Of a DNA stretch of 64,000 nt, positions 25,571 to 34,817 are shown one piece after another. The DNA is taken from the NCBI GenBank assembly GCA_037138755.1, contig JBAXHT010000001.1, positions 1,893,805 through 1,957,804 of the forward strand, in the 5' to 3' direction. A program made the translations under genes and the position numbers. The stretch comes from Armatimonadota bacterium. Lineage in GTDB: Bacteria; Armatimonadota; Fimbriimonadia; Fimbriimonadales; Fimbriimonadaceae. Numbering within the stretch: the first letter of the stretch is position 1; the number at the start of each line of letters is the position of its first letter. Below the pieces are notes generated by a model. It made no database searches and was not told where the DNA came from. It saw only the letters and a program-made list of their open reading frames with translations.

Positions 25571-26125
25571 ATGCTCGAAACTCCGATCTCTGGTCGTTAC
25601 GCAAGAGAAGAAAGATTTCTGACGTTTGAGGCTGCGCTGCCTTACATGGCACTCGTCTACGGATGCATCTATGGTGGCGGCTTCTTTGCGCTGTCGGCGC
25701 TCCTTGGTGGCTCCTTTCAGGCAGTGCTTTTGTGGGGGGCAGTTTGCTTTTCTGGAATCTGGGCGCACTTTTCCGTGCCTCGAATTCGGTTCGATTGTCG
25801 GACGAAGCAGTACCGCCGACGTCAGGGGCCAGGTTTCATCCCTCGACTTTGGGCGGGTCCAACAACTGACCTGGATGCCATTGTTGAGCTAGCCGAGCCT
25901 AGCCTGCTAAATCGTATTAGCGTCAACTACTACATCGTTCTTCACTGGAAACAGCAGCGGGCTCCTCTGATGATATTGGAGAAGCAGACCATTCAATCGA
26001 CGGGTCATATGCAAATGGACGGCAGAGGAATCGTGGCGAGAGCTGTAAAATACGGTCAGTCCATCGGGGTCCCGGTTTACGATAACACTCACTTCCCAAG
26101 CCCATGCCCGGTTCCGGTCTTTTAG
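25571..26125 (+). CDS. Membrane protein of unknown function
   Basis: A 184-residue protein four bases after lon, so in the same transcript. Two adjacent hydrophobic segments (about residues 22-65: MALVYGCIYGGGFFALSALLG and FQAVLLWGAVCFSGIWAHF) are followed by a soluble domain of about 115 residues. That domain has a 'strand-basic patch' start (PRIRFDCRTKQYRRRQGPGFIPRLW), a pattern seen in PH-like membrane-associated domains. I do not recognise a family with certainty. It ends four bases into the convergent mgtE. Confidence 0.7.
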   Translation: MLETPISGRYAREERFLTFEAALPYMALVYGCIYGGGFFALSALLGGSFQAVLLWGAVCFSGIWAHFSVPRIRFDCRTKQYRRRQGPGFIPRLWAGPTTDLDAIVELAEPSLLNRISVNYYIVLHWKQQRAPLMILEKQTIQSTGHMQMDGRGIVARAVKYGQSIGVPVYDNTHFPSPCPVPVF

Positions 26126-27537
26126 AACGACATTCCGAACGTCGCCAGAACCTTGTGCGCAATCTCGAAGTAGATAATTAGCCCCGTGGCATCGACAAAG
26201 GTCGAGATAAACGGGGCACTCATCACCGCCGGATCAACCCCTACGCGCTTTGCCCCGATCGGGAGTAAAGAGCCAACCGTAGCTGCCCATACAATGATTG
26301 CCGGGAGGGCAAATCCGACAACGATAGCTAACGGCAAGGGCGAACCCCAGCCGATGATTGGAATTTTCACTACACAGCGGATGAAGCCAAATATTCCTAA
26401 GAGCAGACCAATACACATCGCGACAAGAAATTCCCGGCGAAGGACCCTAAACCAATCCGAGGACCGAATCTCGCCTAGAGCCAGGGCACGAGTAATCGTT
26501 GTTGTCACCTGAGACCCGGCATTGCCTCCCGCGCCAATCAACAGAGGAATAACGAGTTGAAGCTTTGCAAGGATAGCCAGCGAAGCACTTGGGTCAGAAT
26601 CCGCCCGGTTCCCCAGGTAGTACCGCAATACGTTTCCAGTCAAAAACTCGGCCACAAAAAGCACAGCGAGCCAAGGCAGTCGCCGCTTGATGAGTTCAAT
26701 AACGCTCAATGAGAGATAGTTCTCCGCATCACCCGAGACGCCACCAAGCATGAGAACGTCCTCGGTGTGAGCTTCGTCAAGAATCTCTTGGGCGTCGTCT
26801 GCCGTAACGATTCCGAGCATACGACCGCGCTCGTCCAAAACCGGAATTGCCGAGAATCCGTAGCGGGCCAGAGTTCGCGCCACTTCTTCCTCTTCGGTTG
26901 TGACTGGCACTGTAATCACATCCTCAACCATCACCTCGCGAGCAAGAGCCGAGGGTTTGGAGCGAATGACTCGCTTTAGGGTGAGAAGTCCCAGAAGGTG
27001 GCGATCTTCGGAAAGGACGTAAATATAGTTGACCGTCTCAAATTCTTCATCGTTCGTTGTTCGAATCAAATCGAGTACGTCAGACATTGAGTCAGTCGGC
27101 ATAACCGCAACGAAGTCTTCGGTCATCATCTGACCAGCCGAGAATTCGGGATAGCTCAGCAGGCGCCGAATCTCTTGAGCATCTTGGTCCGGAATAACGT
27201 TAAGAAGTGCCTCAAATCGTTCGTCTTCCAAATATTCTCGCAAAGCGAGAGCATCATCCATCGGAAGAATATCAAGATAGTGTGCGACTGTAGCGTCCGG
27301 AAGCTGCGTAACAATATCTCGGGCCGTGTCGTCTGGCAGTTCGATCAGTAGGTAAGCAGCAGACTCGGCGTCCAACTTTTGCAGAACAGAAAGGGAAATC
27401 TCAAACTCACAACGCTGCAAAGCGTCCGCAAGGTCTTCTGGGCGCTGGTTTTCTAGCTCCGCACGAACCACATACTTGTCTGGCTCCGTGGCTAGGTAGG
27501 AAAGGCGGTCAACTAAGGCGTTTTCGTCCGTTCTCAT
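26122..27537 (-). CDS. mgtE: Magnesium transporter MgtE
   Basis: A 471-residue Mg2+ channel with all three parts. The N domain has repeated 'LPDDTARDIVTQLPDATVAHYLDILPMDDA' superhelix elements. The CBS pair starts at AGQMMTEDFVAVMPTDSMSDVLDLIR and includes EVMVEDVITVPVTTEEEEVARTLARYGFSAIPVLDERGRMLGIVTADD. The five-helix pore domain has RLPWLAVLFVAEFLTGNVLRYY and GAGGNAGSQVTTTITRALALGEI, the family signature. The N and CBS domains gate the pore by sensing cytosolic Mg2+. ATG 27537 follows AAGGAG, so it is preferred over an in-frame TTG at 27567. No M-box riboswitch is recognisable in the 139 bases upstream. Confidence 0.96.
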   Translation of the reverse strand: MRTDENALVDRLSYLATEPDKYVVRAELENQRPEDLADALQRCEFEISLSVLQKLDAESAAYLLIELPDDTARDIVTQLPDATVAHYLDILPMDDALALREYLEDERFEALLNVIPDQDAQEIRRLLSYPEFSAGQMMTEDFVAVMPTDSMSDVLDLIRTTNDEEFETVNYIYVLSEDRHLLGLLTLKRVIRSKPSALAREVMVEDVITVPVTTEEEEVARTLARYGFSAIPVLDERGRMLGIVTADDAQEILDEAHTEDVLMLGGVSGDAENYLSLSVIELIKRRLPWLAVLFVAEFLTGNVLRYYLGNRADSDPSASLAILAKLQLVIPLLIGAGGNAGSQVTTTITRALALGEIRSSDWFRVLRREFLVAMCIGLLLGIFGFIRCVVKIPIIGWGSPLPLAIVVGFALPAIIVWAATVGSLLPIGAKRVGVDPAVMSAPFISTFVDATGLIIYFEIAHKVLATFGMSF

Positions 27538-27676
27538 GGCGTGCTCCTTCTTCGGTCGGGCCGCCAAGGTTGGGGCGGCGTCTAGTCGGTACTACTTGGT
27601 TCCATTGGGTGTATCCCTCTGCGTGGGATTCAATAACAATTCTGGCAGGATGCGGCCAGAAAAGTACACAGAAATG

Positions 27677-28213
27677 TCACAATTCGTCAAAAACTGCCTG
27701 CCAAAGCGTGGGGTTGACGGAGGAAGGGATCAATCGTAGAATTTCTTCGGTTTGCCGCTTGTATCGTGCTAGTTTCTTCGGTTTTCTCGTGACTTTGGCT
27801 TGCCGGATGTTCGCCAGTCGGTCGGCGAGTTTGATCGCTTGAATCTCTTCGGGCATCTGAGAAATTTCTCCGAGCAGGATAGATGATCGTAGCTCCCAAA
27901 CCTGTTGCTCGGTTAGCTCGCCACGTTCGAGCGCGCTGGGTTCGTATCGAGTCAGGTTAACGACCCCACTTGCGACTCTGTTCCCGAAAACTCCTTCAAT
28001 GCTAGCAGCAGAATATTGGGTTTCTTCGAGAACATCGTGAAGACAGGCGATCACAAGCAAATCTTCGTCAGTAACTCCACCTACGTACCTGAGCAAGGAC
28101 ATCACCTCTATCGCGTGACTCACGTAAGGCAAAGGCAGGTCACCATCTCGATAATCGCCCGCATGAGCCATAACCGCGAACTCGATAGCCTGCTCTAACT
28201 TTCCCTTTGCCAC
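27677..28213 (-). CDS. HD-domain protein, small alarmone hydrolase (MESH1/SpoT-HD)-like
   Basis: A 178-residue stand-alone HD domain. Metal-binding residues appear in the SpoT/MESH1 order: His17 (AVMAHAGDYRDG), His33 (YVSHAIEV), His59-Asp60 (ACLHDVLEET) and a late Asp in AIKLADRLANIRQ, equivalent to KLADRLHNM of RelA/SpoT. The likely activity is Mn-dependent removal of pyrophosphate from (p)ppGpp or a related nucleotide. No synthetase or TGS domain is present. GTG start at 28213, divergent from ppx with only a few bases between. Activity is inferred from motifs; other HD phosphohydrolases are possible. Confidence 0.75.
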   Translation of the reverse strand: MAKGKLEQAIEFAVMAHAGDYRDGDLPLPYVSHAIEVMSLLRYVGGVTDEDLLVIACLHDVLEETQYSAASIEGVFGNRVASGVVNLTRYEPSALERGELTEQQVWELRSSILLGEISQMPEEIQAIKLADRLANIRQAKVTRKPKKLARYKRQTEEILRLIPSSVNPTLWQAVFDEL

Positions 28214-28218
28214 ACCCG

Positions 28219-28224
28219 ATTATG
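28219..28224 (-). promoter_or_regulatory. -10-like box of a probable leaderless transcript
   Basis: CATAAT on the minus strand ends five bases before the GTG start at 28213, and no Shine-Dalgarno sequence is present. It overlaps the start region of the divergent ppx gene. Confidence 0.45.
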
Positions 28225-29124
28225 CAAGCATATAGGGAGATGACACAGCTTTTCGCCGCAGCCGACATAGGGAGCAACACCGCCCACCTCCTTGTCGCTG
28301 CTTCCGACGGCGAAATCGTGATGCGGGTCGACAATGTCAACGAGTGGATCGGTCTTGGCGAAGTCGTTGCCCGAAAAGGCGAAATACCTAAGGACGTCGC
28401 GGATCAGTTGATTCTCGCGATGCGAGAATTCAAACGTGTTTCTGAGGCTAAAAAGGTTAAAAGGCTTTACGTTTTCGCCACCGAAGCAATGCGCGCGGCA
28501 CCAAACCACGCCGATGTGATTCGACGAATCCTAAAAGACACTGGCGTTGGAGTGGAGATCATCGCTCCTGAAAGAGAAGCCGAACTCAGTTTCCGAGGAG
28601 TCCAACTTGACGCAAGGCACTACGGCGCCGAACTTCTGTTTGAGGTCGGGGGAGGAAGCGCCCAGATCGCCGAAGTGAACGATGGAGAATTGGGGACGAA
28701 GTGTTCGATCAAGATCGGAACCGGGAAAGTCCTGGCTGAATCAAATCTGACCAATCCCGGAAGTGATCTGGCCCTCAAAGTAGCTCGTGAATACATCCGC
28801 GAACAGCTTGCAAAGTGTAAGGTCGAGAAGAAAGCGCAGACAGCCGTCGTCAGCGGAGGCGTTGGACGCGGCCTCTGGCGCGCCCTACATCCCGACGGTG
28901 AAAAGGTTCTTGAGCTGTTTGAGCTGGAGTATTTGTTCAAAAGTGTTAAAGTTCTGCCTACTGACCGCGTCAGCTCGAGGTTTTCGGTAAAACAAAAGCG
29001 AGCAGGAACCTTATTGGTTGGCTCGCTGATCTACATAGAATTAATGAAGCACTTTGGAGTTGAACACCTCGTTATCAGCGAATTTGGGGTCCGCGAGGGT
29101 GCGGTTCTGGAGATGGCTCGATGA
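28222..29124 (+). CDS. ppx: Exopolyphosphatase Ppx/GppA family
   Basis: A protein of about 300 residues with the actin-like ASKHA fold. It has phosphate-1 motif FAAADIGSNTAHLLVA, the conserved YVFATEAMRAAPN, and phosphate-2 motif LLFEVGGGSAQIAEV. The second domain holds AVVSGGVGRGLW. It removes phosphate from polyphosphate or hydrolyses pppGpp. The length is that of the short two-domain form without the C-terminal HD-like domain of E. coli Ppx. ATG 28222 and ATG 28240 are both possible starts. Its stop overlaps ppk1 by four bases. Confidence 0.9.
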   Translation: MQAYREMTQLFAAADIGSNTAHLLVAASDGEIVMRVDNVNEWIGLGEVVARKGEIPKDVADQLILAMREFKRVSEAKKVKRLYVFATEAMRAAPNHADVIRRILKDTGVGVEIIAPEREAELSFRGVQLDARHYGAELLFEVGGGSAQIAEVNDGELGTKCSIKIGTGKVLAESNLTNPGSDLALKVAREYIREQLAKCKVEKKAQTAVVSGGVGRGLWRALHPDGEKVLELFELEYLFKSVKVLPTDRVSSRFSVKQKRAGTLLVGSLIYIELMKHFGVEHLVISEFGVREGAVLEMAR

Positions 29125-31187
29125 CGAAGAAACCCCCAGAAGGGAACTTGGGCAGGTACATCAACCGAGAGCTGTCGTGGCTTGCATTCAACGAACGAGT
29201 TCTTGCCGAGGCGGAGAACGCGGCCAACCCCCTACTGGAACGCCTGAAGTTCCTCGCCATCTTTGAATCGAACCTCGATGAGTTCTATATGGTGCGGGTT
29301 AGCGGCCTCATCGAGCAATTCGATGCTGGAGTTCTGACGACCACCGTTGATGGCCTCAGTCCAAACGAGCAACTCCAGCAGATCTCCTCGCGCGTCGCTC
29401 CGCTGCGAGCCAAAGCAAGCACGCTTTTTGCCGAGGAACTCGAGCCCGCCCTTCACCGAAACGCGATTCACATCCGCCAGTACACTGAGCTCGCCGAGTC
29501 GAAACAGGAAGAGCTTGACGGCTATTTCCGGTCCCAAGTGTTCCCGCTTGTTACTCCGCTAGTTCTGTTCCCGGCGGTCTCGGTTCCGTTCATCAGCAAC
29601 CGTTCTCTCAATATCGTAGTCCAGTTGGATATCGGCGATGGTGAGCTTCACCTGGCCCGGATCAAGATTCCGACGGTGATTCCGCGTGCAATTCGGCTGA
29701 CTCCAAAGCGAAACGACTTCATCCTCCTAGAAGATCTCATCCTCAATAACCTGGATGCGTTCTTCCCTGGGGTCAAAGTGGTCCAGGCCCACTTGTTTAG
29801 GGTGGTTCGGGATGCTGACGTTGAGATTCGTGAGATCGAAGCGGCTGATCTCATCTCAACCATCGAGGAGACGATTCGACTTCGCCGGTTCGGCGATCCA
29901 GTTCTGCTCGAAGTCCCGACGTCGATGCCGCCGTTGCTGAGGAATACCCTCATGGGGCTCCTTCGGCTGGATGAGGACGACGTGCTCCAGATCGACGGAA
30001 TCATTTCAATGGATGTCTTTTGGGAGCTCGCAAAGATCGACAAGCCGGGGTTGCGATTTGAAGCCCATGTTCCGTATCTGCATGAGCAGATGTCAACGTC
30101 CGCTGGACTCTTTGAGACCGTCTCTCAACGCGATATCCTCCTTCATCACCCCTACGACTCGTTCCGTCCAGTCGAAACTCTGATTGACTCAGCAGGTCTC
30201 GATCCGCAGGTTTTTGGTATCAAACAAACTCTCTATCGGGTCGGCTCGGAGTCGCCCATCGTTGAGAGCCTTTTGGCCGCCGCTGAAAGCGGGAAGCAGG
30301 TCGCAGCGATGGTCGAGCTCAAAGCGCGGTTTGACGAGAGCAACAATCTCGTCTGGGCAAGAGCTCTGGAGCGAGCGGGTGCCCACGTCACCTACGGATT
30401 CACAGAAATGAAGACCCACGCCAAACTGTGTTTGGTAGTCCGACGTGAAAAGCAGGGTCTCGTTTCCTACGCTCACATCGGGACCGGCAACTACAATCCC
30501 GCAACGAGCCGCCTCTACACGGACCTTGGTCTGCTCACGACCGATCCGGACATTACCCAGGATATATCCGAACTTTTCAACTACCTAACGGGAATAAGCC
30601 AACAACGGAACTACCGTAAGCTCCTAGTTGCTCCGGTGAATCTGCGCGAAGGAATCCTTGAGAGAATTCGGCGCGAAGTGACGAATGTAAAAGCCGGAAA
30701 GGTGGGAAGAATCATCTGGAAACTTAACTCCTTGGTCGATCCCGAAGTGATTGAAGAACTCTATATCGCCTCACAAGCAGGAGTGAAAATTGACCTTATC
30801 GTCCGTGGAATATGTTGCCTTCGTCCTGGCGTCAAAAAGCTTAGTGAGAATATCACGGTGCTCTCCATCGTAGGCCGATTCTTGGAGCATAGTCGCATCT
30901 ACTACTTCGAGAATGCTGGGAAGCCGGATTGCTACATTGGTAGCGCGGACGCGATGCGCCGCAACCTCGACCGCCGGGTAGAAGTGCTCGTTCCGGTGGA
31001 AAACAAGAAGCTCCAACAGCACATCAAAGCTCATATTCTTGAGAACTGCCTCAAGGACAACGTCCAAGCCTGGACGTTGGATGTGAACGGCAAGTACACC
31101 CGGCGCAAGGCTCCGAAGGACAAATCTCACCAGTCTCAGACGTGGTTCATGGCGCGTCCAACATCGAAAACTCAGTTTTCGTCGTAA
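29121..31187 (+). CDS. ppk1: Polyphosphate kinase 1
   Basis: A 688-residue PPK1 that makes polyphosphate reversibly from ATP. The N domain starts YINRELSWLAFNERVLAEA, with NPLLERLKFLAIFESNLDEFYMVRV following. Catalytic histidines appear as His452 in YAHIGTGNYNPATSRLYTDLGL (autophosphorylated) and His590 in EHSRIYYFENAG. IGSADAMRRNLDRRVEVLVPV near the C-terminus is a PLD-like signature. It is translationally coupled to ppx, so synthesis and breakdown enzymes are made from one mRNA. Confidence 0.98.
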   Translation: MTKKPPEGNLGRYINRELSWLAFNERVLAEAENAANPLLERLKFLAIFESNLDEFYMVRVSGLIEQFDAGVLTTTVDGLSPNEQLQQISSRVAPLRAKASTLFAEELEPALHRNAIHIRQYTELAESKQEELDGYFRSQVFPLVTPLVLFPAVSVPFISNRSLNIVVQLDIGDGELHLARIKIPTVIPRAIRLTPKRNDFILLEDLILNNLDAFFPGVKVVQAHLFRVVRDADVEIREIEAADLISTIEETIRLRRFGDPVLLEVPTSMPPLLRNTLMGLLRLDEDDVLQIDGIISMDVFWELAKIDKPGLRFEAHVPYLHEQMSTSAGLFETVSQRDILLHHPYDSFRPVETLIDSAGLDPQVFGIKQTLYRVGSESPIVESLLAAAESGKQVAAMVELKARFDESNNLVWARALERAGAHVTYGFTEMKTHAKLCLVVRREKQGLVSYAHIGTGNYNPATSRLYTDLGLLTTDPDITQDISELFNYLTGISQQRNYRKLLVAPVNLREGILERIRREVTNVKAGKVGRIIWKLNSLVDPEVIEELYIASQAGVKIDLIVRGICCLRPGVKKLSENITVLSIVGRFLEHSRIYYFENAGKPDCYIGSADAMRRNLDRRVEVLVPVENKKLQQHIKAHILENCLKDNVQAWTLDVNGKYTRRKAPKDKSHQSQTWFMARPTSKTQFSS

Positions 31188-31190
31188 ACT
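31185..31190 (+). promoter_or_regulatory. -10-like box before the GH20-like gene
   Basis: TAAACT overlaps the ppk1 stop codon and ends seven bases before ATG 31198. A GGAG lies in between, so either a leaderless start or a normal ribosome binding site on ppk1 read-through mRNA is possible. Confidence 0.3.
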
Positions 31191-31197
31191 TGGAGCC

Positions 31198-33693
31198 ATG
31201 CTCTTCGGCGACGCGTTTCTGTTCGATGTCACTTCGGGAGGAGGGCTCACCGTCAGAGCTCAGGGAATACCGATTATCAGGGCGTCGAGCCTGCAGTACT
31301 ATGCGCCAGGCTGGACTAAGGGTTATTACAGCTCGCGTTGGAACGGACAGCAAGTCCGCAAACTGGACGCCAATACCATCGAAGTCAGCTTCAAATCGGG
31401 AGATGGCCAAGCTCACGGATTGACGACGTATCGTCGTGACGGGAATCGCCTGATCGTAGACCACACACTGAACTGGGACGGCGATGAACCTGCCCTCATC
31501 GAACTCTGCGCCGGCTTTGTCTGGCAACCGCCGTTTCAAGGCGGAACGTTTCAGTTTGGCGGTCAAAGCACGCTACCCATCACGACTCATCCCAGTACGA
31601 AAAGTCCGATTTCAGAACGGACAATAGGTGTTGATTCTTCGCAAAATCTAACAGGCGCCGCCCTGAGTCTACAATTCACGGCTGACCAAGCGGCAACGTG
31701 CTTCGATGCGCGCAACTACAACCAAGAATGGGCCGAAGACCAGGCTCTGCTCTGGCAAGGCTTCACTGGGATCCCGGTGAAGAAGGGAAGTCCGGCCACG
31801 GTTCACTACGAGTATCAGTTGCGAGCCAGGCAGCGAGAGTCCACCGAGCCAGGTATCGTCACCGAGAGCCTCCAAACCGAAGATGCCCTCTTCCCCAACG
31901 AAAAGCAGCCCCCGCTAATTCCCCAACCGAAAAACTCTCTGATCGACTGGAAGAACACCGCAACCCTTTCGGGACTCTGGGATTTCCCCGCTGGTCGACC
32001 AAAGTTCTTTGACCTTCTCACCAAGAAACTCAACGAGCGATTCGAGTTCCCCGCCAATCCGAGCGGCGATAAGATGAAAATCGATGGCGGAATGAGCGAC
32101 CTGCAGAAGCGGTACGGCGGCTACCGTCTGGTGATCCGCCCCGATAGCATCAGCATGTACGGCGAAGGCGAAGCTGGTTTGCGCAATGCGGTGTATCGCC
32201 TCGCGCAAATGGCGTTCGTAAAACGCGGCAAGGTCGTTGTTCCCACCGGGACAATTGAGGATGAGCCGAGGCACGACTTCAGGGGAGCTCATCTCTTCGT
32301 CGGACCGAAGGCTCCTGAGTTCCAAAAGCGGCTCTGGGAAAACGTGTTGCTCCCGCTCGGAATGAACAAGGTTGTTCTGCAATGCGAACGAACCGAGTGG
32401 AAAACCCTCCCGAAAGTCAGCGATAACATGACGATGAAGCAGGCCGACCTCGTGGATTTGTTCGGCTGGTATCGGAAGCAAAATGTCGAGCCAATTCCCC
32501 TGATTCAGAGCCTTGGGCACATGGAGTGGTTCTTTGCCGGAGGTGCCAACCTTGATCTGGCCTACAACCCAGAAGTTCCGTACACGATTGACCCCCGTAA
32601 ACCCGAATCGAAGCAGCTCATCGGAAAGCTGTGGGATGAAGTCGCAACCATTCTTAAGCCACAAACCTTTCACTTTGGACTCGATGAAATTGATATGCGC
32701 GGCTTTGCCAAAAAGGACCCGGCCCATGTCACGGAACTTTGGGAGCTGATGATCCCCACCCTGGGAGACATCGCCAAGCGAAATGGCGCGAAGATGATGC
32801 TCTGGGGTGATGAGGGGCTATCGCCCAGTGATGCCGTTGATGCGACGAACGGTTACGACCTGGAGAATGCCAGAAAGCGAAGGAAAGTGATTCCCAAAGG
32901 GGCGATGATTGCGGATTGGCACTACAGGGCCGATCAGAACCATCGTCCGTTCATAAAGTCACTCCAGACCTGGAAGCTCGAAGAACTCCAGCCAATCGCA
33001 AGTACGTGGTACCGTCCGGAGAACATTCGCGGCTTCAACGTGGCGGCGGATATCGAGCAAGTCGGCACCCTGATCACCACCTGGGCGGGCTACGAGAGTC
33101 ACGAAATGGGCATGCTCAAGAACTTGAAACAATTCGAGGCGATGGTCTACGCTGCCGACTACGGTTGGAGCGGAAGGACCGAACTCATCGAAGACTTGGA
33201 CTACCGAGCTGACGAAGTCTTTGCCCAGATGTACGCTCCTAGGCAAAGCGTTCTTGCCATCCAAAAGGCGACCACGATAGGCGACGGTACCCCCTTTGTC
33301 ATCGCCGGAACGAAGTTCCGTAAACTCAAGAACGGCCAACTAGCCGGAGTCTCGCAAGAGCAGTTTGACGCCCCTTCCCAACTGCAAATCCCAATAGGGA
33401 AACCAGTCAGTCGCCTCTTCATCGCCGCCGCAACGTCAGTCAAAACGGAAGATGGATCACCGATCGGCAGCGTCGATGTCGAGTACGCAGACGGTACTAC
33501 AGCTTCCATTCAGCTACTTTACGGAGCACATTTAAGAGCGGCCGATGATCCAAGGGCGACCTTGTACGGACCCAGGCAAAGCGGCTTCACGAACCTGTTA
33601 ATCGCAACCAAATCAACCCGGATCAAGCGCCTCGTTATTCGAGAGACCGACCTGAACCTAGGTCTAAACGTCTACGGTATCACCTACAGGTGA
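31198..33693 (+). CDS. GH20-like beta-N-acetylhexosaminidase family protein
   Basis: An 831-residue protein. The N-terminal ~240 residues are a beta-rich domain of unknown type. A GH20b-like domain follows (YGGYRLVIRPDSISMYGEGEAGLRNAVYRLAQM, the 'E-x-Y-x-L-x-I...A-x-G-x-x-x-A-x-x-T' pattern). The TIM barrel starts at DEPRHDFRGAHLFVG. The Asp-Glu catalytic pair of GH20 corresponds to FHFGLDEIDMRG. SLGHMEWFF resembles the barrel motif of hexosaminidases. No signal peptide is visible, unlike most secreted family members. Probable role: removal of N-acetylhexosamine from glycans or cell-wall material. The substrate is not established. Confidence 0.75.
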   Translation: MLFGDAFLFDVTSGGGLTVRAQGIPIIRASSLQYYAPGWTKGYYSSRWNGQQVRKLDANTIEVSFKSGDGQAHGLTTYRRDGNRLIVDHTLNWDGDEPALIELCAGFVWQPPFQGGTFQFGGQSTLPITTHPSTKSPISERTIGVDSSQNLTGAALSLQFTADQAATCFDARNYNQEWAEDQALLWQGFTGIPVKKGSPATVHYEYQLRARQRESTEPGIVTESLQTEDALFPNEKQPPLIPQPKNSLIDWKNTATLSGLWDFPAGRPKFFDLLTKKLNERFEFPANPSGDKMKIDGGMSDLQKRYGGYRLVIRPDSISMYGEGEAGLRNAVYRLAQMAFVKRGKVVVPTGTIEDEPRHDFRGAHLFVGPKAPEFQKRLWENVLLPLGMNKVVLQCERTEWKTLPKVSDNMTMKQADLVDLFGWYRKQNVEPIPLIQSLGHMEWFFAGGANLDLAYNPEVPYTIDPRKPESKQLIGKLWDEVATILKPQTFHFGLDEIDMRGFAKKDPAHVTELWELMIPTLGDIAKRNGAKMMLWGDEGLSPSDAVDATNGYDLENARKRRKVIPKGAMIADWHYRADQNHRPFIKSLQTWKLEELQPIASTWYRPENIRGFNVAADIEQVGTLITTWAGYESHEMGMLKNLKQFEAMVYAADYGWSGRTELIEDLDYRADEVFAQMYAPRQSVLAIQKATTIGDGTPFVIAGTKFRKLKNGQLAGVSQEQFDAPSQLQIPIGKPVSRLFIAAATSVKTEDGSPIGSVDVEYADGTTASIQLLYGAHLRAADDPRATLYGPRQSGFTNLLIATKSTRIKRLVIRETDLNLGLNVYGITYR

Positions 33694-34751
33694 GGGGAAG
33701 CCCCAAGCATCTGAACGATTTCCTTCACCCTCTGGGCGTCAGCCATCGAGGCGGTCAGAACCGCGTCATTCGTCTGAACCAGAATCATGTCGCGCAACCC
33801 AACGGCGGTGAGTACGCGATCCTCGGAATCATTGTAGAGGACGCAGCCGACGCAGTCCTTCGCCACTACCTGCCCAATTGAAACATTTCCATTCTCGTCG
33901 ACTGGCATAGTACGCAGAAGGCTATCGAACGACCCGACATCGTCCCAAGGGAATGACGCTCGGACGCAAAAGACTTTTGAGGACTTCTCCAACAACGCAT
34001 AGTCAATCGAGATGTTTGGAAGCTGTCGGAACAAGGTTGTTGCGTGTTCCTCGTGAGCGCGTCCCAACGCCTCGGACATGCTTAGAACAATTGAGGCAGA
34101 CACAGGGTCAACCGCCGCTAATTCGTCACAGAATGTCGAAACTTTCCATGTGAGCATTCCGCTATTCCATAGAAAATTGCCTTGAGCGAGGAATGATTCC
34201 GCTGTTGCCAAGTCTGGTTTCTCGCGGAACATTCTGACCTTGGAAGTCAGCGCGTCGACTTCTTCGCCGTATTCAATGTAGCCAAAGCCGGTGTCCGGCC
34301 GAGATGGCCGAATTCCTAAAGTCACAAGAGAGTCCGTCTCTTCGGCAATCGTAATTGCGAGGCTATGATCGTCTCGGAACTGATCGGGATCGTCGATCTT
34401 GTGGTCGGCGGTCAGAATTGTCAGGGTGGCTTGTCGACCGGTCTCGCCATAGCGGGCCATGATCGAAGCCGCTACCCAAGCCAAACAACCAAGCGTGTTC
34501 CGCTTGTCTGGTTCAGCTAATACATTTTCTGGGGCTACAATCGACGCCTTGCGAATCGGCGCTGCTAAGTGCATGGACGTTGCAATAAACACATTTTCTC
34601 GTCCCAGAAGCGGCGCAATCCGGTTCACTGCTTCTTCTAACATCGTTACCGATGGGTCCGTTAGGCGAAGCAATTGCTTCGGTCGCAATTTGCGCGAAAG
34701 CGGCCAGAACCGTTCGCCCGAACCCCCTGCCATGATCACCGCAAAACGCAT
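33684..34751 (-). CDS. manC: Mannose-1-phosphate guanylyltransferase
   Basis: A 355-residue nucleotidyltransferase. The N-terminus MRFAVIMAGGSGERFWPLSRKLRPKQLLRLT is the G-G-x-G-x-R-x-x-P-x-x...K pyrophosphorylase signature. It also has LTADHKIDDPDQF, RPDTGFGYIEYGEEV, MFREKPDLATAESFLAQGNFLWNSGML and SIDYALLEKSSKVFCVRASFPWDDVGSFDSL, all typical of GDP-mannose pyrophosphorylases. No C-terminal isomerase domain is present. It makes GDP-mannose for surface glycans. ATG 34751 matches the family start; an in-frame ATG at 34784 is also possible. Its end overlaps the GH20-like gene by ten bases. Confidence 0.93.
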   Translation of the reverse strand: MRFAVIMAGGSGERFWPLSRKLRPKQLLRLTDPSVTMLEEAVNRIAPLLGRENVFIATSMHLAAPIRKASIVAPENVLAEPDKRNTLGCLAWVAASIMARYGETGRQATLTILTADHKIDDPDQFRDDHSLAITIAEETDSLVTLGIRPSRPDTGFGYIEYGEEVDALTSKVRMFREKPDLATAESFLAQGNFLWNSGMLTWKVSTFCDELAAVDPVSASIVLSMSEALGRAHEEHATTLFRQLPNISIDYALLEKSSKVFCVRASFPWDDVGSFDSLLRTMPVDENGNVSIGQVVAKDCVGCVLYNDSEDRVLTAVGLRDMILVQTNDAVLTASMADAQRVKEIVQMLGASPHL

Positions 34752-34817
34752 ATGTCTGACTATTATTGGCAGAGTCGAATCCATTTACCCACGATTTAAC
34801 CAATAATCAACATTATC

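Noticed and set aside
27538-27676. Possible magnesium riboswitch (M-box) upstream of mgtE
   Set aside because: The 139 bases are too short for a full M-box, and its conserved core is not seen; only a GC-rich hairpin and an SD sequence are present.
28207-28240. TTG 28207 as the ppx start
   Set aside because: It lies inside the start region of the divergent HD gene and has no ribosome binding site; ATG 28222 or 28240 matches the family N-terminus better.
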